Assembly: GCF_002778315.1 (NCBI RefSeq)
Contig: NZ_NESA01000001.1
Coordinates: forward strand, 1 to 64,000
Direction of reading: 5' to 3'
DNA: 64,000 nt
Source of the DNA: Limnohabitans sp. JirII-31
GTDB lineage: Bacteria > Pseudomonadota > Gammaproteobacteria > Burkholderiales > Burkholderiaceae_C
Shown in pieces: positions 57,066 to 64,000 of this stretch. The notes beneath the pieces were generated by a model. That model ran no database searches and was not told the origin of the DNA. It saw only the letters and a program-made list of their open reading frames with translations. The position numbers were made by a program, and so were the translations under genes. How positions within the stretch are numbered: position 1 is the stretch's first letter; the number at the start of each line of letters is the position of its first letter.

Positions 57066-57914
57066 ATGACACTCACGCGTTGGCTCAAATTGAACTGTGC
57101 CGTGGCGTTGACCGCCGTGGCTTTGTTTGGCATGTCCGCACAGGCTCAAACTGCCCCTGCGTCAAACGGCAAAACCGAAATGCTATGGTTGGGCCAGGCC
57201 GGTTTTCGCATCAAAACGCCCGGTGGAAAAATCATTGTGATTGACCCCTGGCTCAAGGGTGGTCCTAAAACACCGGCCAACATCAAGAATGATTTTTCAG
57301 CACTGGGCAAGATTGACCTGCTATTGGTCACCCACGCCCACGTGGACCATTTAGGCGATGCCCCCGAGCTGGCCAAGCTCAACAACACGGTGTTGTATGG
57401 CCCTGCTGACATGGTCACACCGCTGATCACGCTGGGTGTATTGCCTGCCAACTTGGGTCATCGGTTTAACAAAACCGGCAGCGTCAAACCTTTGCCTGGC
57501 ATCAAGGTCACGGCGGTGGCTGCTGAACATTCATCCTTGATCGTTTGGAACAATCCTGCGACCGGCAAAAACGAATCGCATCCTGCGGGCGAAGCGGTGG
57601 GCTACATCATTGAGCTGGAAAACGGCTTCAAGATTTGGCACATGGGTGATACCGGTTTGTTTGGCGACATGAAATTCATCAGCGAACGCTACAAACCTGA
57701 CCTCGTGCTCATGCCGATTGGTGGCAACTTCACCATGGACCCCGAAGATGCAGCCTTTGCAGCACGCACCTGGATTCAACCCAAGATGGTCATGCCTATG
57801 CACTACAACTCCAACCCTTTGACCAAAGGCACGTTGGCAGAGTTTCAAGATGCTATGAAGGGCAGCCCCATCAAAGTGGTGCCCATGACCGAAGGGCAGA
57901 CGCTGGAGTTTTAA
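57066..57914 (+). CDS. Periplasmic metallo-beta-lactamase-fold hydrolase (UPF0173-like)
   Basis: The 282-aa protein has a signal peptide (residues 1-28, AVALTAVALFGMSAQAQ) and then an MBL domain with THAHVDHLGD (His90, His92, Asp94, His95), AEHSS, and MGDTGLFGDM. This matches the UPF0173/UlaG-like hydrolases, most of which are cytoplasmic. ATG 57066 gives a complete signal; longer frames begin upstream. The substrate is unknown. It converges with an EamA transporter gene, sharing bases of the two stop codons. Confidence 0.83.
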   Translation: MTLTRWLKLNCAVALTAVALFGMSAQAQTAPASNGKTEMLWLGQAGFRIKTPGGKIIVIDPWLKGGPKTPANIKNDFSALGKIDLLLVTHAHVDHLGDAPELAKLNNTVLYGPADMVTPLITLGVLPANLGHRFNKTGSVKPLPGIKVTAVAAEHSSLIVWNNPATGKNESHPAGEAVGYIIELENGFKIWHMGDTGLFGDMKFISERYKPDLVLMPIGGNFTMDPEDAAFAARTWIQPKMVMPMHYNSNPLTKGTLAEFQDAMKGSPIKVVPMTEGQTLEF

Positions 57915-58846
57915 GCCTTACGCACCCCGAACAAAATGCCGCAGGTCACCAGTGCCAGGCCTGCGAGCACGTTCAGGTGCATGGGCTCTCCCAACACCGC
58001 CAACGCGCCCAAGGCAGACAAGCCTGGCACGAGGGCGGTGATCATGGTGGAACGCACGGGCCCATAGTGACGAATCATCATGTTGAACGTGATGCCCGAA
58101 ATCGCCACCGACCCCACACCTTGAAACATGGCCTGAAACCACAACTCGCTCAGCGGGGCAGTTGCCAAGTGGCTGGGTATCCAACCCATCCATGCGGATA
58201 CGCCATAGATTGGCACAAACGTGACGCATGCAAACGCAGTGATGGCCATGGTGGCGCGAATGGCATTCAAGCCTTGGCGACGCACCAGCACGCTGTAGAT
58301 GCCCCAGCACATGGCGGCACTCATGAATAGCACATCGCCTTTCCAAACTTCTCCGCCGTCAAACGCTTTGAGCAAACTGGCGCCTCCTACCAGCACATCG
58401 CCCGCCACGATGCATGCCAAACCCATGGCACGATTTTTTGAGATCGGGTCTTTCAAAATCACCATGGCTAGCAGTGATGTCCACAAAGGCAGACTGCCTG
58501 GTAACAGCACAGAAGCATGCAGTGCGGGCGCATAGAAAAAACCTGAGTACGCCAACACCGCGTAGAGCAGTCCGCCAAACAAGCCCGTGGCAGCTGTGAT
58601 GCGCCATGGCAACGGCGATAGACCTAGAAACGAACAAGTGGCCGTACCTGTTTGTCGAGGCCCGCGCATCAGCCACCAGCCCCAAGGCAGCAACACGGTG
58701 CTGGCACCCAAGATGCGTAGAAATCCAATGTCCAACGGCAACAAGTTGTGCGATGCCGAGGCACGTGCAATCACGATGAATGATGTCCAAATGAGAACAG
58801 TGGTGATGGCAGCAATGAGTCCAATAGACCGGGGTGAAAGTTTCAT
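57911..58846 (-). CDS. EamA-family (DMT) transporter
   Basis: The 311-aa protein has about ten membrane segments arranged as two EamA repeats. Visible parts are IGLIAAITTVLIWTSFIVIAR in the first helix and PVRSTMITALVPGLSALGALAVLGE near the end of the second repeat. The family moves amino acids, nucleosides or drugs. The substrate is not predictable. Its start is 46 bp from the tRNA-Met gene on the other strand. Confidence 0.85.
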   Translation of the reverse strand: MKLSPRSIGLIAAITTVLIWTSFIVIARASASHNLLPLDIGFLRILGASTVLLPWGWWLMRGPRQTGTATCSFLGLSPLPWRITAATGLFGGLLYAVLAYSGFFYAPALHASVLLPGSLPLWTSLLAMVILKDPISKNRAMGLACIVAGDVLVGGASLLKAFDGGEVWKGDVLFMSAAMCWGIYSVLVRRQGLNAIRATMAITAFACVTFVPIYGVSAWMGWIPSHLATAPLSELWFQAMFQGVGSVAISGITFNMMIRHYGPVRSTMITALVPGLSALGALAVLGEPMHLNVLAGLALVTCGILFGVRKA

Positions 58847-58872
58847 TGAAAGATGATACGTGGCAGCACATT

Positions 58873-58878
58873 TACAAT
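58873..58878 (+). promoter_or_regulatory. -10 element of tRNA-Met
   Basis: TACAAT begins exactly 20 bp before the tRNA and is followed by GCT. No good -35 at 16-18 bp is evident (TTGAAA at 58846 is 21 bp away). Confidence 0.35.
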
Positions 58879-58892
58879 GCTCAACTTGGTTT

Positions 58893-58969
58893 GGGGCGTT
58901 AGCTCAGTTGGTTAGAGCAGAGGACTCATAATCCTTTGGTCCACAGTTCAAGTCTGTGACGCCCTACCA
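58893..58969 (+). tRNA. tRNA-Met (CAT anticodon)
   Basis: The 77-nt cloverleaf has acceptor GGGGCGT / ACGCCCT (a G-T pair at the end), D-arm AGCTCAGTTGGTTAGAGC, anticodon loop CTCATAA with CAT, T-arm CACAGTTCAAGTCTGTG, discriminator A and encoded CCA. It is not the initiator. CAT could also be read as tRNA-Ile2 with a lysidine-modified C. I favour elongator Met, but the two cannot be separated with certainty by eye. Confidence 0.85.
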
Positions 58970-58977
58970 ATTTCTTG

Positions 58978-58986
58978 TGATACAAT
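58978..58986 (+). promoter_or_regulatory. Extended -10 promoter of tRNA-Arg
   Basis: TGATACAAT is a TGN-type extended -10 whose TACAAT starts exactly 20 bp before tRNA-Arg. The same TACAATGCT core stands at the same distance before tRNA-Met. Confidence 0.45.
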
Positions 58987-59000
58987 GCTGTCTTTCCAGA

Positions 59001-59077
59001 GCGGCTGTAGCTCAGCTGGATAGAGTACTTGGCTACGAACCAAGGGGTCGTGGGTTCGATTCCTGCCAGCCGCACCA
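59001..59077 (+). tRNA. tRNA-Arg (ACG anticodon)
   Basis: The 77-nt cloverleaf has acceptor GCGGCTG / CAGCCGC, D-arm AGCTCAGCTGGATAGAGT, anticodon stem-loop TTGG-CTACGAA-CCAA with ACG, T-arm GTGGGTTCGATTCCTGC, discriminator A and encoded CCA. It is followed by a terminator. Confidence 0.97.
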
Positions 59078-59085
59078 AATTGAAC

Positions 59086-59118
59086 AAGGGTTTGCATCGA
59101 AAGACGCAAACCCTTTTT
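59086..59118 (+). terminator. Rho-independent terminator after tRNA-Arg
   Basis: A perfect 10-bp stem (AAGGGTTTGC / GCAAACCCTT) with a 10-nt loop is followed by a T run. It starts 9 bp after the tRNA. Confidence 0.9.
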
Positions 59119-59237
59119 CTTTTGTCCCTCATGATGTGTTGCCAATTGCTTTAGGTGACCGTGATATTTGGTTTTATCTCCTCTAATGTGGCCTGAAGTT
59201 TTGGCGCTTCATCCCTAACAATCACGGAGATCACACC

Positions 59238-60215
59238 ATGCATTTCAAACGTCTGTTCACCCTTGCTTGTTTTGCTGCCACCGCTATGGGTGTGCCGTTT
59301 GCTGCACAAGCACAGCAGGGTTATCCCAACCGTCCTGTGAAGATCATCGTGCCGTTTGCCGCCAGTGGGCCGGCCGATAACTATGCACGTTTCATGGCGC
59401 AACGTTTGCAAGATGCCATGGGGCAACCTTTTGTGGTGGACAACCGTCCCGGTGCAGGCTCCATCATTGGGACCGATGCCGCAGCCAAAGCGCCTGCGGA
59501 TGGGTACACCTTGCTGATGATGTCCAACACCCAGACCGTCAATGAATCGTTGATCCCAAACAAGCCCTTCAATTTGTTGAAAGACTTTGCACCGATTGCG
59601 CCCGTCAACTATTCCGACTTGGTGTTGGTGGTCAATCCAGCCGTGAATGCCAATTCCTTGCAAGACCTGATCAAGCTGGCCAAAGCCAACCCGGGCAAGT
59701 TGAACTATGCGTCCTCAGGCAACGGCACGCCGTACCACATGGCCGGCGAGTTGTTCAAGCACATGGCCGATATTCAAATGACCCACATTCCCTACAAAGG
59801 CAGTGCCGCAGCGCGCACCGATGTGTTGTCGGGTCAAGTCGACATGATGTTTGATGCGGTGACCACGATGGCTGAAAACATCAAAGCTGGCAAGGTCCGT
59901 GGCCTGGCCACTACTGGTCGTGTGCGCTCTTCGGTGATGCCTGAAGTGCCCACGGTGAGTGAGCAGGGCGTAGCCAAATATGAGGCGGTCATTTGGTTGG
60001 GCCTGATGGCACCTGCGGGCACGCCTGATGCCATCGTCACGCGCCTGAACACCGAGGTCAACAAGATCATCAACTCAGCCGATGTGAAAACCGCATGGGC
60101 TAAACAAGGCGCCGTGCCAATGTCGATGACGGTGCCCGCTTTCACCAAATACTTGGCAGAGGACGTGGCCAAGTGGGCCACCATCGTCAAAGTATCTGGT
60201 GCCAAAGCCGACTGA
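59238..60215 (+). CDS. TctC/Bug-family periplasmic binding protein
   Basis: The 325-aa protein has a signal peptide (FTLACFAATAMGVPFAAQAQ) and Bug motifs: YPNRPVKIIVPFAASGPADN and APADGYTLLMMSNTQT. ACGGAG stands before ATG 59238. It is the first gene of an operon with a molybdenum hydroxylase. I infer that it captures the hydroxylase substrate, perhaps a heteroaromatic acid such as a pyridine carboxylate, but the ligand is not known. Confidence 0.87.
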   Translation: MHFKRLFTLACFAATAMGVPFAAQAQQGYPNRPVKIIVPFAASGPADNYARFMAQRLQDAMGQPFVVDNRPGAGSIIGTDAAAKAPADGYTLLMMSNTQTVNESLIPNKPFNLLKDFAPIAPVNYSDLVLVVNPAVNANSLQDLIKLAKANPGKLNYASSGNGTPYHMAGELFKHMADIQMTHIPYKGSAAARTDVLSGQVDMMFDAVTTMAENIKAGKVRGLATTGRVRSSVMPEVPTVSEQGVAKYEAVIWLGLMAPAGTPDAIVTRLNTEVNKIINSADVKTAWAKQGAVPMSMTVPAFTKYLAEDVAKWATIVKVSGAKAD

Positions 60216-60226
60216 ACGGGCTTGCC

Positions 60227-60697
60227 ATGCCCATGATTCAGTTTGAACTCAATGGCCACACTCAAAGCGTAGACGCGCAAGACAACGACAGTCTGCTGGA
60301 TGTGTTGCGCAACAGCTGTGGTCAAAAATCGGCGCGGTTTGGCTGTGGTTTGTCGCAGTGCGGTGCCTGCCATGTGATGGTTGACAACCATGCGCTGCCT
60401 GCGTGCAGCACGCCCATGTGGTCGGTGGTGGGCAAGCAGGTAGTGACGCTGGAAGGTTTGGGGCAAGCGGACAATCCCCATCCGTTGCAGACTGCGTTTT
60501 GCCAGCAACAAGCAGCGCAATGTGGCTATTGCAGCAGTGGCATGTTGATGACGGCGGCCGCTTTGCTCAAGCACAACCCGCATCCCACACCCGATCAAGT
60601 GCGTGAGGCTTTGCAGGGTAATTTGTGTCGCTGTGGCGCACACAACCGCATCGTGCGTGCTGTGTGTCAAGCTGCCCAGGCCATGGAGGGCACATGA
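60227..60697 (+). CDS. 2Fe-2S small subunit of a second molybdenum hydroxylase
   Basis: The 156-aa protein has the two 2Fe-2S motifs FGCGLSQCGACHVM...PAC and QCGYCSSGML...NLCRCGAHNRIV. It is of the nicotinate dehydrogenase/isoquinoline oxidoreductase small-subunit type. ATG 60227 or 60233 could serve. It overlaps the large-subunit start by 4 bp (ATGA). No export signal is seen. Confidence 0.9.
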   Translation: MPMIQFELNGHTQSVDAQDNDSLLDVLRNSCGQKSARFGCGLSQCGACHVMVDNHALPACSTPMWSVVGKQVVTLEGLGQADNPHPLQTAFCQQQAAQCGYCSSGMLMTAAALLKHNPHPTPDQVREALQGNLCRCGAHNRIVRAVCQAAQAMEGT

Positions 60698-62895
60698 GCA
60701 CAAGCATTGATAAACCTACGGTCTTGCCGGGTGGTCTCAATACCAACCGTCAGATTGCGCAATGGTTGCAGTTCTTACCCGATGGCCGTGTGCGCTTGCT
60801 GTCGGGCAAGGTTGAAATTGGTCAAGGCATCCTGCATGCGCTGGCGCAAATTGCAGCCCAAGAACTGGCGCTGGATGTGTCATGCATTGATGCGGTCGCA
60901 GCCAGCACCGCGTTGAGTCCAAACGAGGCCGTCACTTCGGGCAGTTTGTCCGTTCAGGATTCAGGCATTGCCGTTCGTCTGGCGTCGCGTCACGCCCGGA
61001 TGTTGTTCACCCAGGCAGCGGCTGCGCAATATGCCGTGCAGGTGCAAGACATTCAGGTGCTCAACGGTCAGTTCATGCACCAGGGGCGGGTGCTGTGTGG
61101 CTATGGTGACTTGTGCCATGCAATGGATTTGCACCTTGAGGTGTTGCCCGCCGAGCGTTTGCCCAGCGTCACATTGGCGCCTGGTTCCTCGCCTGTGCGC
61201 CCTGATCTCGTCCGCAAGTTTTTTGGCGCTGCCGATTACCTGCAAGACCTTGAGTTACCTGGCATGTTGCACGGACGCATGTTGCGTCCACCCAATTTAC
61301 AGGCACGTTTGAACGATGACATCTGGTTGCAGGTGTGTGGCCAAGTTCAGCAGTTGCCAGGCGTGCAAGGTGTTTACCGCGATGGCTGCCAAATTGGACT
61401 GCTGGCTCAAACTGAAGTGCAAGCCGTTCAAGCGGTTGAATCCCTTCGTCAAGCATTGGTGGAGGAGGCCGCTTGGTTTATTCCGTCTGAGTTGCCTGAC
61501 GCCACACAGTTGAACGCTTGGTTGCGCAACAGCCCTTTGCAGACCACCACGGTGGCCAGTTCCACAAAAGCCGTCGATGTGGCGCGCGCCCAAGCCGTTC
61601 GCACCTTGCAGGCTGACTATGCCCGTGGTTATTTGCACCATGGCTCCATGTCACCCTCGTGTGCGCTGGCGCAGTGGCGCGTAGATGGGTTGGACGTGTG
61701 GAGCCATTCACAAGGTATTTTTAATTTGCGCCGCGATCTGGCGCTGGCTTTGGCAATCGCGCCTGAACAGGTCACCATTCAGCACATGCAAGGCGCGGGC
61801 TGCTACGGTCACAACGGGGCCGATGATGTGGCGTTTGACGCTGCTTGGCTGGCCCGCTTTGCAAGTGGTGCGCCTGTGCGTGTGCTGTGGTCACGTCATG
61901 ATGAAATGGCCTGGTCCCCTTTGGGGCCCGCCATGAGCGTGGGCTTGCAGGCCGGCCTGGATGCACAAGATCGTGTGGTCTTTTGGCAGCACGATATCTG
62001 GAGTCAAGGCCATGGCACGCGTCCTGGGCGCAACGCCACGCCTGCCTTGTTGGGCTGTTGGTTGCAGCATGCCGAATTCCCGATCCTGCTGGCTGAAAAC
62101 GCGGCCATGTCAGCCGGTGGTGGCTCCGAGCGCAACGCGGTGCCGCCGTACCAGTTTGATGCGTTGCAGGTGCTCAACCACCGCGTGATGCAGATGCCCA
62201 TGCGCGTGTCAGCCTTGCGTGGTTTGGGTGCGCACACCAATGTGTTTGCAGCCGAGTCGTTCATGGACGAGCTGGCGCATGCCACAGGCCAAGATCCGTT
62301 GGCGTTTCGTTTGCAGTATTTGCAGGACCCACGCGGGCGTGCCGTGCTTGAGCAAGCTGCGACACAAGCCCAATGGCCACACCGCGACGCGCGTCAACAA
62401 GCCCATGCGGCCACAGGCGCTGACACTGCCTGGGGACAAGGGTTGGCCTACGCCCGATACAAAAACACCGGGGCATATTGCGCACTGGTGGCCGAGGTGG
62501 AGGTGGCTGAACAAGTGCGTGTGAAGCGTCTCTACATCGTGGCTGACGTTGGGTATGTGGTGGATGCCGATGGCGCCTCCAACCAGTTGGAGGGCGGAGC
62601 CATCCAAGCCACCAGTTGGACCTTGCTGGAGGCGGCCAAGTTTGACCGAAGCCAAGTACTCAGTGTGGATTGGGAAAACTACCCGATTTTGCGTTTCAAC
62701 GATGTCCCAGAAGTCTCGGTCGAGTTGTTGTCAGACGCTCAGCACCCGTCCGTGGGCGCGGGCGAAGCCACCATCGGTCCTTGTGCCGCAGCGATTGGCA
62801 ATGCGGTGTTCCACGCCTTGGGCGTGCGTGTGCGCGAGATGCCGATCACCCCTGAACAAATTGTCAAAGCCATGGATCAAGCGGACACCGTTTGA
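60694..62895 (+). CDS. Molybdopterin large subunit of nicotinate-dehydrogenase-like enzyme
   Basis: The 733-aa protein is of the xanthine dehydrogenase/CoxL family. It has GKVEIGQGILHALAQIAAQEL near residue 45, GAGCYGHNGADD near residue 367 and the C-terminal GAGEATIGP containing the active-site Glu. Unlike the Tat-marked copy at 28522, it has no signal peptide, so it should be cytoplasmic. It also lacks the cytochrome c domains of Pseudomonas NicB, and no FAD subunit is adjacent. The electron acceptor and substrate are therefore open. Hydroxylation of an N-heteroaromatic acid is the likely reaction. Confidence 0.83.
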   Translation: MSTSIDKPTVLPGGLNTNRQIAQWLQFLPDGRVRLLSGKVEIGQGILHALAQIAAQELALDVSCIDAVAASTALSPNEAVTSGSLSVQDSGIAVRLASRHARMLFTQAAAAQYAVQVQDIQVLNGQFMHQGRVLCGYGDLCHAMDLHLEVLPAERLPSVTLAPGSSPVRPDLVRKFFGAADYLQDLELPGMLHGRMLRPPNLQARLNDDIWLQVCGQVQQLPGVQGVYRDGCQIGLLAQTEVQAVQAVESLRQALVEEAAWFIPSELPDATQLNAWLRNSPLQTTTVASSTKAVDVARAQAVRTLQADYARGYLHHGSMSPSCALAQWRVDGLDVWSHSQGIFNLRRDLALALAIAPEQVTIQHMQGAGCYGHNGADDVAFDAAWLARFASGAPVRVLWSRHDEMAWSPLGPAMSVGLQAGLDAQDRVVFWQHDIWSQGHGTRPGRNATPALLGCWLQHAEFPILLAENAAMSAGGGSERNAVPPYQFDALQVLNHRVMQMPMRVSALRGLGAHTNVFAAESFMDELAHATGQDPLAFRLQYLQDPRGRAVLEQAATQAQWPHRDARQQAHAATGADTAWGQGLAYARYKNTGAYCALVAEVEVAEQVRVKRLYIVADVGYVVDADGASNQLEGGAIQATSWTLLEAAKFDRSQVLSVDWENYPILRFNDVPEVSVELLSDAQHPSVGAGEATIGPCAAAIGNAVFHALGVRVREMPITPEQIVKAMDQADTV

Positions 62896-62920
62896 TCCCA
62901 AACACATTCAAGGAGTATTG

Positions 62921-63619
62921 ATGGAGTTGCATATCTTGAGCGGTGGTGCAGCCGCTGGTTTGGTCGAGCCTTTGCAGGCGGACTTCGAAGCCGCACACAG
63001 CTGTACCTTGCATGGAACATTCAGCGCCGTTGGCGCCATGAAAGAAAAGTTATTGGCGGGCGCACCGTGTGATCTGGTCATCTTGACCCAAGCCTTGGTT
63101 GATGGCCTGGTCGCTTCGGGTCATGTGCAACCGGGCAGCACACGTCGCCTAGGCGTTGTCAAAACCGGATTGGCGGTGAAAACGGGCACCCCACATCCTG
63201 CGATCAAAACACGGGCTGAGTTGCAAGCGGCCTTTCGTGCCGCTGAAGGTATTTATTTCCCTGATCCCAAGTTGGCCACTGCGGGCATTCATTTCTTGAA
63301 GGTGCTCACGACCTTGGGCTTGGATGTTGAGTTGGCTGACCGTTTTCGTACCTACCCCAATGGCGCCACGGCTATGCGCGAGATGGCCAAGGCCAGCGGG
63401 CATGTGTTGGGCGGTACACAGGTGACCGAAATCAACTACACCCAAGGTGTCGATTTGATTGGCTTGTTTCCTCAAGAATTCGAGTTGGCCACGGTCTATA
63501 CCTTGGGCATCGCCTCCCATGCCCAGCAGCCGCAACTCGCCCAGCAACTGGCGGATCAGCTGACGGGTGAGAGTACCCGCGCGTTGCGCATGGCTTTGGG
63601 GTTTGAGCTGCAAGACTAA
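62921..63619 (+). CDS. ModA-like substrate-binding-domain protein without signal peptide
   Basis: The 232-aa protein resembles ModA-type molybdate-binding proteins: LHILSGGAAAGLVEPLQ at the start, FSAVGAMKEKLLAGAPCDLVI, and a late TEINYTQGVDLIGLFP. AGGAG precedes ATG 62921 and no signal peptide is encoded before the domain. It is the last gene of the molybdenum-hydroxylase operon, 25 bp after the large subunit. I infer an intracellular role in handling molybdate, cofactor or substrate. A transport role would need export that the sequence does not show. Confidence 0.72.
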   Translation: MELHILSGGAAAGLVEPLQADFEAAHSCTLHGTFSAVGAMKEKLLAGAPCDLVILTQALVDGLVASGHVQPGSTRRLGVVKTGLAVKTGTPHPAIKTRAELQAAFRAAEGIYFPDPKLATAGIHFLKVLTTLGLDVELADRFRTYPNGATAMREMAKASGHVLGGTQVTEINYTQGVDLIGLFPQEFELATVYTLGIASHAQQPQLAQQLADQLTGESTRALRMALGFELQD

Positions 63620-63629
63620 AATTGCGGGC

Positions 63630-64000
63630 ATGAAAACCCACCTTGCTTTTAGTTGTTTTACCTTCGGGTTGTTATTGCTTGGTGGCTGTGCGACACCTAT
63701 TGCCAAGCCTGCTTTCTATCCGAACGCTTACTACCAGCGTGTAGGCCCTGCGCAAGCAGAGGCAGACAGCCAAGCATGTGCTGATTTGGCACAACGCTCT
63801 GAGGTTGGGTCTGTCAACAAAGTAGACGCGGCCCGCGCAGGTGCTGCGGGTGCCGCAGGGGTGGCAACCGCTGGTGTCGTGGGTTCGGTGCTTCAAGGCC
63901 ACTCACCAGACCTCAGGAACATCGCTGCGGGTGCTGCTGCCATTGGCGCGGGTGGGGCTGCTGCCACGGCGGCTGGTCAATCGGTGGGGGGCAGCAGTTT
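63630..64000 (+). CDS. Lipoprotein with glycine-zipper region, 3' partial
   Basis: The frame is open to the window end (123 codons). It begins with a lipoprotein signal (MKTHLAFSCFTFGLLLLGGCAT, lipobox LGGC) and has a polar segment with YYQRVGPAQAEADSQAC. A glycine/alanine-rich stretch follows (AGAAGAAGVATAGVVG and AAGAAAIGAGGAAATAAG), typical of glycine-zipper outer-membrane lipoproteins. It starts 11 bp after the ModA-like gene, but a functional link is not evident. Confidence 0.75.
   Translation, partial: MKTHLAFSCFTFGLLLLGGCATPIAKPAFYPNAYYQRVGPAQAEADSQACADLAQRSEVGSVNKVDAARAGAAGAAGVATAGVVGSVLQGHSPDLRNIAAGAAAIGAGGAAATAAGQSVGGSS

Overview
The window is GC-rich proteobacterial DNA. Gene order points to the Betaproteobacteria, order Burkholderiales, most likely Comamonadaceae. 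The supporting evidence is the prs-rplY-pth run with tRNA-Gln and ispE-lolB-TPR next to it, the hrcA / nadK-recN-rapZ divergence, a QueE with the long CX14CX2C cluster motif, and five orphan tripartite-tricarboxylate (Bug/TctC) binding proteins. No phage, insertion sequence or CRISPR array was seen.

Region 1 (1-16161) is the 3' part of one giant surface or secreted protein gene whose start lies before the window. The first half encodes Ig-like repeats, including a nearly perfect 303-bp tandem repeat. The second half encodes four copies of a module made of seven FG-GAP (integrin-type) blades followed by an RTX calcium-binding segment. Two small unknown genes follow.

Region 2 (16.9-21.8 kb) is a complete gentisate pathway operon: 3-hydroxybenzoate 6-hydroxylase, gentisate dioxygenase, fumarylpyruvate hydrolase, maleylpyruvate isomerase and a TctC protein, closed by a clear terminator. 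Region 3 (21.8-27.9 kb, minus strand) has a queuosine-precursor transporter and then an uncharacterised aromatic operon, transcribed as extradiol dioxygenase, IclR regulator, MhpA-like hydroxylase, TctC and Pht5-like decarboxylase. A palindrome and promoter precede it. Region 4 (28.0-31.5 kb, plus strand) is divergent from it and encodes an isoquinoline-oxidoreductase-type molybdenum hydroxylase translationally coupled to a SoxY-like/SoxZ pair.

Region 5 (31.5-41.2 kb) holds transport genes (TctC, AzlCD, MFS, TctC, a family-3 binding protein), queD-queE, a MipA-like outer membrane protein, an esterase and two membrane proteins. Region 6 (41.2-58.9 kb) is conserved housekeeping DNA: ftsY, rsmD, coaD, a phosphatase, ferredoxin, pth, rplY, prs, tRNA-Gln, ispE, lolB, a TPR protein, mutM, mutY, rapZ, recN, nadK, hrcA, a periplasmic metallo-beta-lactamase-fold hydrolase and an EamA transporter. 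Region 7 (58.9-64 kb) has two tRNA genes with a terminator. It then carries a second molybdenum-hydroxylase operon (TctC, small 2Fe-2S subunit, large Mo subunit, leaderless ModA-like protein) and a lipoprotein cut by the window end.

Overall the chromosome suggests a freshwater or soil heterotroph that takes up and degrades aromatic acids and N-heterocycles. No stretch over 300 bp lacks a gene. Functions are inferred from sequence motifs read by eye; no database search was run.
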